Below are positions 1 to 11,473 of a stretch of 64,000 nucleotides of DNA, in pieces. Every line of letters begins with the position of its first letter. Positions within the stretch are counted from its first letter, which is position 1. The position numbers and the translations under genes are program-made. This DNA comes from Tetradesmus obliquus (taxonomy: Eukaryota > Chlorophyta > Chlorophyceae > Sphaeropleales > Scenedesmaceae), in NCBI GenBank assembly GCA_030272155.1, contig CP126194.1, positions 3,525,501 to 3,589,500 of the forward strand, given 5' to 3'. The notes below the pieces were generated by a model. It ran no database searches. It was not told the DNA's origin and worked only from the letters and a program-made list of their open reading frames with translations.

Positions 1-165
1 GGTTCTCAGGGGAGCTGTCCTGGTGCTTTTCTTGGCGTCCTGGTGTTTCTGCTGATGGCACTGCTGCCACAGCAGCACCAGGGCGCCTCTGCCTGAAATA
101 GCCTTGTGGCCCTGCAGAGCGTGCAGGAGCAGCAACAGCAACCCAGCAGTCAGCTTTCGTGCCAT
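1..165 (-). CDS. Probable secreted protein, N-terminal part only (runs off the left edge)
   Basis: Reading the minus strand from an ATG at 165, 55 codons are open to the window edge. The first residues are basic (MARKLTAG) and are followed by a run of six leucines and HALQGHKA, which is a convincing signal-peptide pattern. After that the frame is Gln/His/Lys-rich and unlike any family I know. An AG at about position 76 could be a splice acceptor, so part of this stretch may be intron. What is seen is only the start codon and the signal-like segment; secretion is inferred. No function can be assigned. Confidence 0.35.
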   Translation of the reverse strand, partial: MARKLTAGLLLLLLHALQGHKAISGRGALVLLWQQCHQQKHQDAKKSTRTAPLRT

Positions 166-1654
166 GGTGTGTTAGTTACTGGTATGTGGCATGTGCTGGT
201 TGTGTCCCGGCTCGCTGCATGCTGCACAGGTGATTCATGCAAGCTGGCAGGTATCCAGCAGGTGTCCCTGCGGTTGTATGTGGATCTGGTGATGGCCATG
301 GAGCGGAAACAGCGGGTCCGCACAAGACATAGCAACATAACATAGGCTAATGCAGCAGCTTACGTGCAGAGATTCGCCTGACGCTGTGTCCTGGCTGACT
401 ATGGGTCACTGCTCTGTTGAGCTGCAACATACTGAGAACCCGTTCAAAACTGGTGATCCGCTTGCTGACCTATGCCTTGAGATGGATACGTCAGACGACC
501 AAGCCTGCTTTGTAGTTGCACAACGCCCAGCTGCAGGATCGCGAAGGGCGTGAGAGTGACAACGACTTGTGCACACGAGGCAAAGACGTTGCAGCAAACA
601 GGTGCATACACGGCAATGAGCAGTGCATCCGTTTAAAAGGTTGTGCAACAAGCCGTTTGCGACTGTAGCGACATCAGTGCGAGAAGGACAGTGCTGACTG
701 TTACAGCAGCTGGGCCCAGGTCACAGCATGCTGTTTGACAGCAACCCGCCGTTCCTTGTCGATTTCCGCTGGCCATCGCTGCAGCCGACATTGTTGCTTT
801 GGCTGCGGACCTATCCTTGTAGCAGCCTTGCACTGCCGTCATGTGCACGATTTGTGGTATGGCACTTTCATGCAGGAGGGGGTGCACATTCACAGCGTAG
901 GACCTCCTTTGCACGCAACTTGTACAGCAGCAATGTATTATGAGTTGCAGGAAAGACATTGCAGATCGGAATGTATGTTTGAGCCAAGTATCGACTTCAT
1001 TTACACATGCGCGAAGATACAACACAGCGTACCAGACGCATAACTGCGAGTGGGCCCGTGATCCAACAAGTACAAGCACCCTCGAGCACCACCGCCGCCA
1101 GCACCAGACACACACCGAATGCTACCTAGGCTCACCAACCCACTGCACCAGCATGAGCGAGCATCACAACGCCGTTGCGCTGAAAGCCCTGCAACACTGC
1201 CAGCAGTAAACACACGCTCCGTTCCTGCCAGACGCGAGGGTGCCTCTGCCTGCACCCTGAACACAGCTGCAGACCTGCACCGCCCCAGAGCACACACACA
1301 CAGAACAGCCTCAACCTCTCCAGACAACAACACCCCTGCTCAGCCCAACTGCTGCTGCCACCGCTGCTTCAAAACTGCTGCTGCACACCCTCTCAGGCCA
1401 CACCCTGATCTCTGCGGCTCGTCACTCGCTCTCGTCCCAGCCTCGCTGCATCAGGCGCGCTCAAGAAAGCAGCGCCGCTGCAGCTCACCCAAGGGCTGCA
1501 GTACTGTGCTTCAAACGCCGGTTCCCTCTGGTGTCACTTGCAGCATGACTGCAGCGCGTGCCAGGCCGCAGTTTGACTAGCCGGAGTGCTGCTGCGGCCG
1601 CAGCCATGCAAGCTGTTAGGCCCGCAGGCTGTTTGTTATAACGGCCGTTTGAAT
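166..1654. other. Intergenic stretch and probable 3' UTR of phosphoribulokinase
   Basis: No conserved protein is seen in any frame. The part next to 1655 is probably the PRK 3' UTR, since a minus-strand TGTAA lies at 1001-1005. The part near 166 would hold the promoter of the secreted-protein gene. The open frames here have no domain, and no splice-consistent model could be built. Confidence 0.4.
1001..1005 (-). terminator. Candidate poly(A) signal TGTAA for phosphoribulokinase
   Basis: TGTAA is the usual poly(A) signal of chlorophycean algae. This is the first copy I find on the minus strand downstream of the PRK stop, about 650 nt away. Its use is inferred from position only. Confidence 0.3.
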
Positions 1655-4600
1655 TTAGGAGACAGGCACCACCTCCTTCTCAGTAATGCGCTCGTACACC
1701 TCACGCACCTGCAGGCACAGCAACACGCAGCAGTGAGTGATGTTGCATAGCGTTGACGAGGGCGTGCATGTACTGGCTGCCCAGGTAAAAGTGCTGCCGT
1801 CCTGCAGGAGCCTTGGTGATAAAACTCTGCCGCAATTTGCTGGCTGTTCACTGAGGGCTGAACCCCGCTGCAAGCTGGAGGAAGCAGCATTCTGCACACC
1901 AACGCTTGCAGGACAAGCAAAAGCTCCCTCACCCCAAACACCCCGGCAGCACAAGCAAGAACTTTCCCACCCCCAACAACCCTGCAGGACCGCCCTGCGC
2001 AATACTGCACTGTCCCTGCCCACCACCCACAGCCCCACCCCTCCTCCCTCCTCAACCCACCTTGAGGCCGATGATGGTCTGCAGCAGGCCTGTGCCGTTG
2101 TTGCTGCCGGGGAAGCTGCTGTTCTTGAGCATCTGCTGCGTGATCTCGCCGTAGAACTTGGCGGAGGTGTTGCTGAGGTGGCTCTCCACGTAGATCAGCT
2201 CCTCCAGCTTGTCAAACTGGCCGTCCATCTCCAGCACAGACACGTCCTCGCCATACCTGCAGCGCGACAGCAACAACAACAGCAGCAGGATGCGTCAGAA
2301 CAGCTTGCTGTGCAGAGCTGCTGTCAGCATCGTGCATGGTTCTTGTGTCTGTGCTGTGCTGCAACCATGCAGCAAACCATAAAAAGCAAAGCACGCCGGC
2401 AACACCCCGCCTGCCCTCGTCACAACTTGGCAGTTATGTTGCAGTGCAAGTTTATGTATCAACTGGTCAACTGGCTCACCAGGTGTCTGGGCCGTAGTAG
2501 AACTTGATGCCTGGGAAGCTGCAGGTCAGCTTGCGGCCGCAGGGGATCCAGGAGATGGTGGAGCCCTCGTCGAAGAGGTACACGGGGTCAAACAGCTTCT
2601 TGCCCTCCTTCTGGATCAGGCGCACGCGCAGGATCTTGCCCTCGTCATCGGGCACCAGCTGCGTGGGCAGCACCTGCGGTAAGAACAAGCAAGAGAGCGA
2701 GTTGAGGGTTTGAAAACTGGGCACCAGCTGCGTGCGCAGCACCTGCGGTGCGGGAAGCAAGAGAACGGGTTTAGGGTTTGAGAACTGGGCACCAGCTGCG
2801 TGGGCAGCACCTGCAGTGCGGGAAGCAAGAGAACGGGTTTAGGGTTTAAGAACTGGGCACCAGCTGCGTGCGCAGCACCTGTAGGTGGAAGAGCAGCAAG
2901 CCAAGGATGCGGTTGCAGGGGGGGTCAAGGGTTTGACCAGCTGACAAGCAAAGCTACGTCACGACACAGGCACAGATACAAGAGCAAGACAGCTGCTCCT
3001 TCACAGGCTGATTCTAATCGCAAAACAACACAACGGGTCACAAAATTGAACATGCGGGCAAGGCTGGGTACAACGGGCGCACCTGGATGATCATGTCGGC
3101 GTGCTTCTTCTGTGGGTCGATGTACGCGTCAAAGTCGGGCTTGCGCGCCTCGATGGACTTCTTGATGGAGTCCAGGCTGTGGCCGCGCTCAGCCATGTCG
3201 CGCTGGATCTTCCTGCAAGCATGAAGAAATGGAGTGCGGCAGCAGCGGTGGGTGGTCAGTGTGATGTTACGCATGTGATGCCTGTCCGAGTAACATGTTG
3301 CAGATGCAACTGTGTCCACAGCACAGAACACGACGCAGGGATTGTGAATTTCCCTACTGGACTGTTGTAGACACATGTTATGCATGCAGACACCCATCTC
3401 TCTGTACCACCAACACCACCACACAACATAAGGCACCAGGCGCAGGCGCCTCACCATGCGAACTTAATCTCGTCGGAGATGTCCAGGTAGACCTTGAAGT
3501 CCAGCAGGTCGCGCACGCGCTCATCGTAGAAGGGGTGCAGGCCCTCAATCACCAGGATCTGCGCGAAATCAAAAACAACAGGGGCAGGCGGCAGCAGCGA
3601 ATGAGCACACACACATACCAAGCAAAGTGCACGGAGCACAGCTGCAGACAAGCGCATGCGCTGCTGCATGCCACACATACATCGGACCAGTCTGCTGCAC
3701 CACATGCCTCCAGGCAGTGCATGCACACAGCACGCTGCCAGTGTGTTGCCGAGCGGCTGCTCACGTTGGGGCTCTCGATCTTCTCCGGTGCGTCCAGGGC
3801 GCCGGTCACGTGGTTGTAGATGGGCTTGTCAGCAGCCTTGCCCTCCTTCATGGCCTTGACCTGCACACATGTAAAAAACAGCAGCACAACAGGCACACAG
3901 GTGAGAGGGTTCCACACATCACATGATGGCACTTGTTGTCATGGTGTTTGCACACATGCGCGCTGCTAGATGCTGGGAGGTAAGTTTGGGATATTGCCGC
4001 AGCACCGCACTGCACATGATAGCAATCAAGGCCGGCATTTTGCAACGCTTTGTCTGCCACGCATGTGCTGCCTGCCAGCATCCTTGAGCAGCTCCCAGCA
4101 CCATGCTGAACTGCAGCACGCTCTCAAGACTCCTGCTGTGACGCTCCAGACACTCCAAACTTCCAGGTTCAGCGGCGCACCTGCTCGTACATCAGGTCGA
4201 AGTTCTGTGCCTCGGGTGCCAGCGCGGTGACACCTTTCTCGGCACGGCCCTTCCTGTCCAGGCAATGGTAGTCGTCCAGGCAGATGACGGTGGTCATGTC
4301 GCTGATCAGGGTGTTGGAGTCGGGGTTGCCGCCTGGCGGGGTGCGGTAAAGAATGGGGAGGCGGTGAGGCGAGGAGCAGGACAGTAAGAGAGGAGTGTAG
4401 AGTGTGTGAGCTGGGTAGCAGAATGCGTGCTGAGAGGTGCGGGGCATGTATGCTGCTGATGTGGTGCTGGGCAGGGTGCAGCACAGAGTAGGCCGGCATG
4501 CTGTCCTGCAAGCTGCGCACAACAGTAGCGCCTGCACCTGTTGCTGGCCAGTGCTGCGAATGAAGCGCGGGCGACCTGATGGTGCTGCTGCTTCTGCTGC

Positions 4601-5385
4601 TGCTGGCTGCACCCCCTGCTGTGTGTGGTTGCCTGTGGTTGCCTGCCACTATGTCAACAAGGTGTGCTAACACCTCAGATCATATCCAGTCCCTGCTCAT
4701 GTTAGTTCCAGCCCCCAGGACCCGCTGCAATGGGGTGCCCAGGGTGCCAGAATGCTGCCTGCTGCCTGCCTGCTACCCATGCAGCAGGGGTTGCCTGCAG
4801 CTGCACACCTGCCGGGGGCTTGGCGCTGCCGCCGAAGATGCTGGTCATGCGACGCATGAAGGTGGACTTGCCGCAGCCTGCAATGCAACAGAGCGCAGAG
4901 CGAGAGTTAGCTCCCACGCCGGTGACAGCAACCCCGACAGCGACACATAGCTGTGCGCGAGCTCACCAGAGTCAGCGGCCAGACCGATGACCACTGTCTT
5001 GCCATCCTTGGCGGCCTGGACACGGCAGACGCGTGCCCTGGACCTGGCCTGCACACGGCAAGAAAACATCGATCCTCGATTGTGGCCAAGTGACTTGCAC
5101 AAGAGCTATCTTCGCTGCTCATGGTTGCCGAGACCAACGTTGATTATTTGAGATTATTAAGCTGCCTTGATCAGAGCCAATGGCTGCTCCACAAACGTGC
5201 ATTCTGTGCTTTCGCCTCACCTGCAGGCCAGCGGGGGTAGCCCGGACCCTGCATGCACAACACCCCGAGAATTAGCAATAACACAACTTCAAGACGTCTG
5301 AATTGTGGCTAATAGCGGCATCGCGAGGCACAGGAGAAAGCAGCGTGCCAGGCGCTGCGCACCTGTTGGCGTTGAGAGTCTGCAT
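1655..5385 (-). CDS. PRK1: Phosphoribulokinase, chloroplast (Calvin cycle)
   Basis: Phosphorylates ribulose 5-phosphate to ribulose 1,5-bisphosphate in the chloroplast stroma. Eleven exons, all phase-consistent: 5363-5385, 5221-5248, 4967-5048, 4809-4877, 4181-4332, 3765-3860, 3455-3558, 3083-3212, 2480-2673, 2061-2256, 1655-1708. They give 375 residues, the length of the Chlamydomonas precursor. Residues 1-30 form a basic transit peptide. The P-loop is GLAADSGCGKST at about 39-50. Cys46 and Cys85 (in VICLDDYHC) correspond to the thioredoxin-regulated pair Cys16/Cys55 of the mature enzyme. The second pair in WIPCGRKLTC corresponds to Cys243/Cys249, used in the CP12/GAPDH complex. Near-identical blocks include VIEGLHPFYD and FDAYIDPQKK. 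The odd point is that the intron before exon 9 holds three extra copies of that exon's acceptor and first codons. Identification is certain. Confidence 0.98.
2719..2882 (-). repeat. Three extra tandem copies of the PRK exon 9 splice acceptor and exon start
   Basis: The segment covering the acceptor and the codons for VLPTQLVP (true copy from 2650) recurs at 2719, 2787 and 2855, spaced 69, 68 and 68 bp. Each copy keeps a CAG acceptor followed by the same coding start. The last copy reads CTACAG. All three extra copies lie in the intron upstream of exon 9. Confidence 0.9.
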
Positions 5386-5706
5386 TGTGACTGGCTGTGG
5401 CTGAGCAAAGCAGAGCTACAGAGTGGCAGATCCCGGCAGGTCCTCTCGTTGATATCCTCGACTCTGCACGCACAACCCTGAACCCAGTCTCGGGAGTCTC
5501 GCTGAATGTAGGGGCCCAGACCGTCGATCCATTGTTACATGCAAAAATCAACACCTTGGGGTGCTTGATACGGAAGCGGAGGTGCGATCAGCGCACGTCA
5601 TCCAGCATGAATCAAGGGAAGGCGCCAATTGACGCGTACACGCGCTGCTATGTACATGGTTGAAAGAGATGCCATGTATGGACATATGAGACAAATCACG
5701 ATGCAA
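5386..5706. other. Short gap between CK2 beta (3' end) and PRK (5' end)
   Basis: Both neighbours are transcribed leftwards, so this 321-bp stretch must hold the CK2 beta 3' UTR and the PRK promoter and 5' UTR. No clear TATA box is seen. The PRK promoter is therefore compact or overlaps the upstream 3' UTR. Confidence 0.4.
5535..5539 (-). terminator. Candidate poly(A) signal TGTAA for the CK2 beta gene
   Basis: A minus-strand TGTAA lies about 170 nt beyond the CK2 beta stop codon, inside the 321-bp gap to the PRK start. Position-based inference. Confidence 0.3.
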
Positions 5707-7614
5707 TCATCTGCTGCCTGCGACACCACGCCCAACAGGCGCTCTGCTGTTGTTCCGCTGCTGCTGCTGCTCCTTCTGCTGCTGTTGTTGTTGCTCCTCT
5801 TGCTGCTGTTGCTGCTGCGCCTGCTGCTGCTTTGCGTCTTCGCCAGACTCCTCATCCTGGTCCATGCTTTGAGCCTGGGAGCCGCCTGCAGCTGCCAGCT
5901 GCTGCTGCCTACTGCCAGCGGCATTGCCTGCCACTGCTGCTGCTGCTGCCGCCGCTGAGGTGCCTGCTGCAGCTGCGCCTGCAGCTGCTGCACCCGCCGC
6001 GCCGTTGCCCCGCTGCTGCTGCCCCTGCTGCTGCCGCTGGTCGCGGTTTTGGTAAGCTGATGGGTGCAGCTTGAACCCAAACACACGAGGCACGTACTTG
6101 CCCGTAGCCTTGGGCGGGCGGTACATAGGGTACGTCATCAGCATCAGGTGCGGGAAGGTAGTGCCAAAGTAGGCGCCATCTATGGAGCACTGCAGGCAGC
6201 ATCGCGCAACTCCGGCACAAGCCTGGTCAGCGATACCCCGTGATTCAGGCAATGCACAGCATGCAAGGCTTGGCAGCGCCACCGTCGCAAGCGGAGAATC
6301 ACAGCATCACAAGCACTCAAGCAGCCTCCAGCAAGCATCATCAGTAGCTGGCCTAGCCCCCCCTAACAACGCCGCGGTGAAAGGCAAGAGCGTGAGCACT
6401 CGCAGAAGAGCTCTTAGCAGCTGAACTGTTGTGAAGGACGTTTGCGACAGGCAGCCGCCCACTGTTGTGCCCCAGGCCCTGCTCGAACACGCTGCCATGC
6501 AGCCTCTGCTGTGCATGCGGCCCTCACCTGGTAGTCGATGCGCGGGTAGTAGATGTCCTCGCACTTGGGGCAGAAGATCTTGACCGTGCTGGTGCCCGGC
6601 AGGTCGCTGGTGCCCACGGGCAGGCACGGCTGGCCGTCACACAGCACCCTGCAGCACGCACAGCACAGCACAGCACAGCAGTGACTACACAGCACAATGA
6701 TGTTGCCGCATGACACCTGTGCAGGCAGCACGCGAGCATCTGCCGCCCGACGGAAAGAGCTGCAGTGATGTGCAAAGCGAAGTCGCTGGCTGACAGTGTG
6801 ACGGTAGTGTACGTGCCAGCTGCTGTTAGCATGGCTTTCCACCGTGTGTGCTACACAGCTATTGCAGCCCTCACTGCCTTCGATGCAACAGCTGCTGCGA
6901 CAACTGCTGCAGCCATTGCCGCCGCTGCAGCTGCCGCTGATGCTGCCACCGCTCAGTGCTGCTACTTAGCTGGCAGATGGTTGCGCTCAAACCACTGCCT
7001 TGCTTCCATACGCCGCCCACAGCTGCTGCTTGTGCTACTGCCTCTGGCCGCTGCTCAGCTACACACCTTGGGCAGCGCCCAAAGTCGCAGTTTTTGAACT
7101 TCTCCAGCATCGCGTTCAGGCCCCGCTGCGTGACCAGGTAGCGCGCATGGATGAGCCCGTACAGCATCTCCGCTGCGTTCTCCAGCATCTCGTGCTGCTG
7201 GTCCGTCAGCATCACGTCTGCTGGCGGCTCGTTGTCTAGGATCATGTCCAGCGCGTACTCATAGTACGGCACCTGCAAGCAACAGCAGCAACAGCTGCTG
7301 CGGTTGGTGCAAGAAGGGGTTGCCAGTGTGACTACAGGTGCACGTTGCACCTTATAACCCTTGAATACAGGTGCAGCATGTTGCGACAAGAGAAAGTGTT
7401 GCTGAGCGATACCTTGGATGTGTGTGCTGGTCAGCACAAGGGTGCTGAGGCACCTGGCACGAGTAAGCAGCGCTGCTGCAGGCCTGGCAAGTGCAGGGCG
7501 CTGCTAGAAACACACACCAAAGAAGAACACTGTGACGTGATGGCTGGGCTATTGGTTTACTCATCCAGCTTCATGTCATTGATGGCAGCAACAGCCCGCT
7601 GATTGAACTCCCAT

Positions 7615-7648
<34 letters not shown>

Positions 7649-8192
7649 GCACCCGCTCCACATCTGCTGCCAAGCCACCAAAGGCTCAATGCTGCGCCCG
7701 CTGCTGCTAGCTTCACACACAAGCTCCTGACAAGCTCCTGACAAGCGTCCTTTGCTGCCGCCGCGCAGCTCCCACCCCGCGGCTCACCTGCGCCGCTGCT
7801 GCTACTGCCCCTGCTGCTGGCGATTCGGCTGCTGCGGCTGCTGCATTACATCACCAGCTGCAACATGTCCGCAGCCGCGCATGCGTGCGCACCTGGCTGG
7901 CCAGCCCGCTCAGGTTGAAGTCGTCCTCTATGTAGTCCTCGTCCACCTCGCAGAAGAACTCGTTGCCACGCAGCCCGCAGAACCAGGAGATCCAGCTGGG
8001 CTCGTCCGCGTCGCTGCCAGACATGTCCTCGCTGTCCTCGCTGTCCGACTCGCTCACAAGGTCCACGGAGTCGGCCGCCTTGCAGGACAGGAGGCGGTGG
8101 TGTGACAGGTGGTGGTGGTGTAAGAAGTGGCGGTGAGTTTGCAGGACAGCAGCGGTGGCAGCGCGTGAGGCGAGGCTGCAGCAAGCAGTCAT
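5707..8192 (-). CDS. CKB1: Casein kinase II regulatory (beta) subunit with Gln/Ala-rich tail
   Basis: Regulatory subunit that dimerises and binds the catalytic alpha subunits of protein kinase CK2. Exons: 7893-8192, 7067-7272, 6528-6648, 5707-6189. If the ATG at 8192 is right they give 369 residues. Family landmarks run in order: an acidic Ser-rich lead ([10 protein letters not shown]), [36 protein letters not shown], the zinc-binding set of GRCPRVLC and [12 protein letters not shown] with all four cysteines present, [13 protein letters not shown], and [12 protein letters not shown]. Where most family members end, this one continues for roughly 120 residues of Gln/Ala/Gly runs with a DQDEESGED patch. 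The 5' end is uncertain: a splice acceptor near 8085 (CTGCAAG before the ADSVDLVSE codons) could mean a first exon further upstream. Identity is firm; the N-terminus is not. Confidence 0.93.
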
Positions 8193-11100
8193 GAGGGCCT
8201 TGCCTCAGCATGCAGGCGTCAACTGTTTGCAGACACGCCGTGGCAGTGCTGCATGTGCAAGGCATGCACCGGGCTACGATGTGCAGTAGGGCAGCACAAG
8301 GTTGCTGCTGCTGTAAGCACTGCGCAGAAGGTGCTGCCGCTGCATCATGCTGCTAGTGCTGGCTTGCAGGAAACCTGCAGCCAGCCATGCCACATGCTAG
8401 TTGCAGCTCACGGTTGCTGATGGCACACAGACAATGCTGCTTGAACATATTATTCTTGCTCCTTATAGTCATTTCTCAGCAGCCAGCTGCAGTCCCAGTA
8501 CACTGATGCCACACCTGCCGGCCCTGCCGCGCTGCCATGTTTTACCAGCTGCGTGCAGCGCGCTTCCGGCTAGGCCTCTGGCAACAGCGGTGCCTTGTGA
8601 CGCTGCAGAGACTCCCTGACAGCAGCTGCTGATGCGCCTATTTAGCAGCTCATTCCAAACAGCGGGCTGCCAGGCCTGCAGAAGGAGGTACGGTGCATGC
8701 ATGATGTGCAGGTCACCAGCAAGCGCACAAGCCAGCAACACTAGCCAGCATGCTGGCAGGTGCAGAGAAGGTAAAAAGCACATGCTATAAGACTGTGGTG
8801 AGATGAGCTACCAACTCGTGTACATGTGATGATGCTGCTCATGTCTTTTGATCTCTGCATAGGTATGCAGCTGCACCAGGGGCAGGACTGGCTCAGCTGC
8901 TGATGCCGCATCTCAAAACAGGTTTGGTTAAGAAACAAAAGGTTTGCTAACTCCGGCAGGGTACTCAGAGCTCGTCTGGGTGCACAAGCGGAGTCCTGGC
9001 TGCGACTGTGAGACTGGCCCCGCACCGCGGCACACACCTTTAGGGGAACTAAGTAAAGCGTAAATAAGGACTATTATCCTGACACTGTCCGTATTGCTGC
9101 TGAGCAGGGCTATTGTGTCAGCCGAGACGCACGACGCTGTGCTGTAACTCTACATAAACTTCAAAACGGGTATTGAAACACTATAGGCATCCGATGCGGC
9201 TCCCGTGTGCGCTGGCAGCGTGAAGTCATCACCTGCGAGCAAGCCCTAGCCTACACCCTCTTGTACTTTGGCCAGTACTGCCCCGTGAGGACCCACCTGG
9301 AGGCGTTCACCAGCTCGTGCGGGTGTGAGATTTTGTGTGTGACCCTGTTGGTTGCGTTTGTTGGTGCCCTAGCGTCACATGGCCAGCACACATGACCTGT
9401 TGAGTGACACCGGGGCACTGTACTTCCATAGTATGGGGGACTGACCATGGTTTATGCTGACCATAGGGCAACACACAGTCCTGCAGCGCCGCGTAGCTTG
9501 CAGGTTCTTTGACACGAGATGGGGCTGGTGCTGCCGTAAAACCATGCATCACGTTCATGCAGCTGAAGCTAGCCTGGCAAAAACCTGGGCTTAGTGCTTG
9601 GGGCACCGTGCACCTGACCGACCTGGCGTTATGAACAACATGTGGCTCAATATGTGGCTGACCCTCAGGGTCTGTTAGGTCAAAAGGTTGCCTGGTGGTG
9701 GGTAAACATTGCTGGACTGCAGCTTGTGAGTGGTGGCAGCTGCATTAGCCTGAGCTTGTTTTGGTTGCCGTTCCTGTCGGACCTTTGATGCTCTCACGTG
9801 TCTCTGACCACATACATCGGTGTTTGACTTGAATGTCAGGTTGGTGCAGCCGTTGGGAGAGCTCCCCAGGCATGGGGTTCTGCTTGGTTTGCAAAGATTA
9901 TCCCCATGGCGGCCACAAAGCAGCATCCCAAAATGCAAGTGTCCCGCACAATCACATTTCCAGTTTGGCTCCTGTGCAGCTAGGTTGAGAAGGTGGTGTT
10001 TCTGAGACAGAAAAAAGGGGACTCGGATAGCAGCACCAGTGTGTACATGGTACTGTTCAGTCTGCAAAAGAGTCAACGCGCGCACGACGACATGGTGTTG
10101 ACAGCTTTAATTGATGTTTCCAGCGGGGACGAATCCCTTCTGGCTGGTCCGACGCAGCAGTCAGACGAAGCTGACTGCAGTGGACACAAAGGCATTGCCT
10201 CCACCAGCAAGACACGTCTACACCCCTATACAGGAGGTGCTCAGCACCGGACCAAAAAATCTTGACAGAGTTAATTTGACGCCCTTGACCTGGAACCTCA
10301 AGCAGCAAGGGTAACGCCCACCCACGTCTATAGTTCCTGCACGATGCACTGTGGTCGCAGAGTACATCGGGACAGTACTGCTGCCCTCTAGCAGGACACT
10401 GCAGCAGCTGGGGGCAAAGCCTCTGCAGCTTGCCAGCTGCATGTGACCGATGCAGAAGTTCAACTGCTGACATATTGTCACAATCAACTCCATTCTCTGC
10501 ATTGCTGGATTCAGGAAAAGACACAGCTCGTCACTGCTGCGCTGACTGCACATCATGCTGTGCTGCTGCTGCAATGTGTGAGACCGCTGACACATACATC
10601 GTGGTCGATCAAGGCCTGCTTCTGCTTGTTTGCACCTGCACCGTGTCGTAGTTATGACATCAGGTGGGTGCATTTGGTGGCCAGCAACGCAACATTTAGT
10701 AACGCAGTAACAGATATGTGCCGCAACATACTGCGGCTGTTTGAACTGATAGCTCAAAGCACATCACCACTGGTGGCACGTGTAGCTTAAAGCACAGCAC
10801 CATGCGTGTGCACTTGCCTATGCCAACTGGGCGCATCAACAAAACGACTGGGAAGCAGCTTGTATGTGATTAATGGCCAAGGCACCTGACTGTGCTTACT
10901 AGGCGCATGCCACATGTGATGTACATCAAGTCCAGAGTTTCAGGCCAGGGGGCCGCGGTTCGTTTGCCAGCACTGTTCGAGCAACTGTACTTAAGCTGCA
11001 CCTGCTAGAGCAATCATCGCGTTAGGTGCGTTGCTAGCTGCTAGAAGTAGCTGATTGTAGCGGGTTGTTGGCCGATCCACACGCTGTTGCATTTGCTGGT

Positions 11101-11473
11101 ACCTGAACAGCCAGCTGGCGTGTAACCGACTAATAAATCGCACCGACCCTGTCGGTCTTGGTGTCTGCTTTACCATATAACACTTTAATGCCTTTCAGGC
11201 AGAAGCTTCAACAGCAAGCCCATCTGATTCTTGAGAGGTTCCACCTCTGAGAATTTTACGCCCTGTCACTTCCCTGCCCACACTGTACAGAGCACCTCTA
11301 GCCTCATTGAATTCAAGTTATACTGTACACCTTCTGCAGAGAATTACTCCTGGTAATGCTATGAGGGTTGTCGTTGGCACCAACACAGTGCACAATTTCT
11401 CGACCCTGGCTTGATTGCTGACAAACGTGGTTCAAAAGATATGGGTGCCGTCCTGTAGCAAGGAACGTCAGCC
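8193..11473. other. Long stretch without a recognisable gene
   Basis: This stretch lies between the divergent CK2 beta (-) and phosphatase (+) genes and must contain both promoters and perhaps a missing 5' exon of CK2 beta. I found no conserved protein, no splice-consistent model and no RNA gene. Base composition is less CAG-rich than in the genes, and open frames are short. The plus-strand frame 9207-9395 is somewhat protein-like but has no domain. Confidence 0.5.

Noticed and set aside
9207..9395. Possible exon with a protein-like stretch around ALAYTLLYFGQY
   Set aside because: No neighbouring exon in phase, no family, and no supporting context. Left as unannotated sequence.
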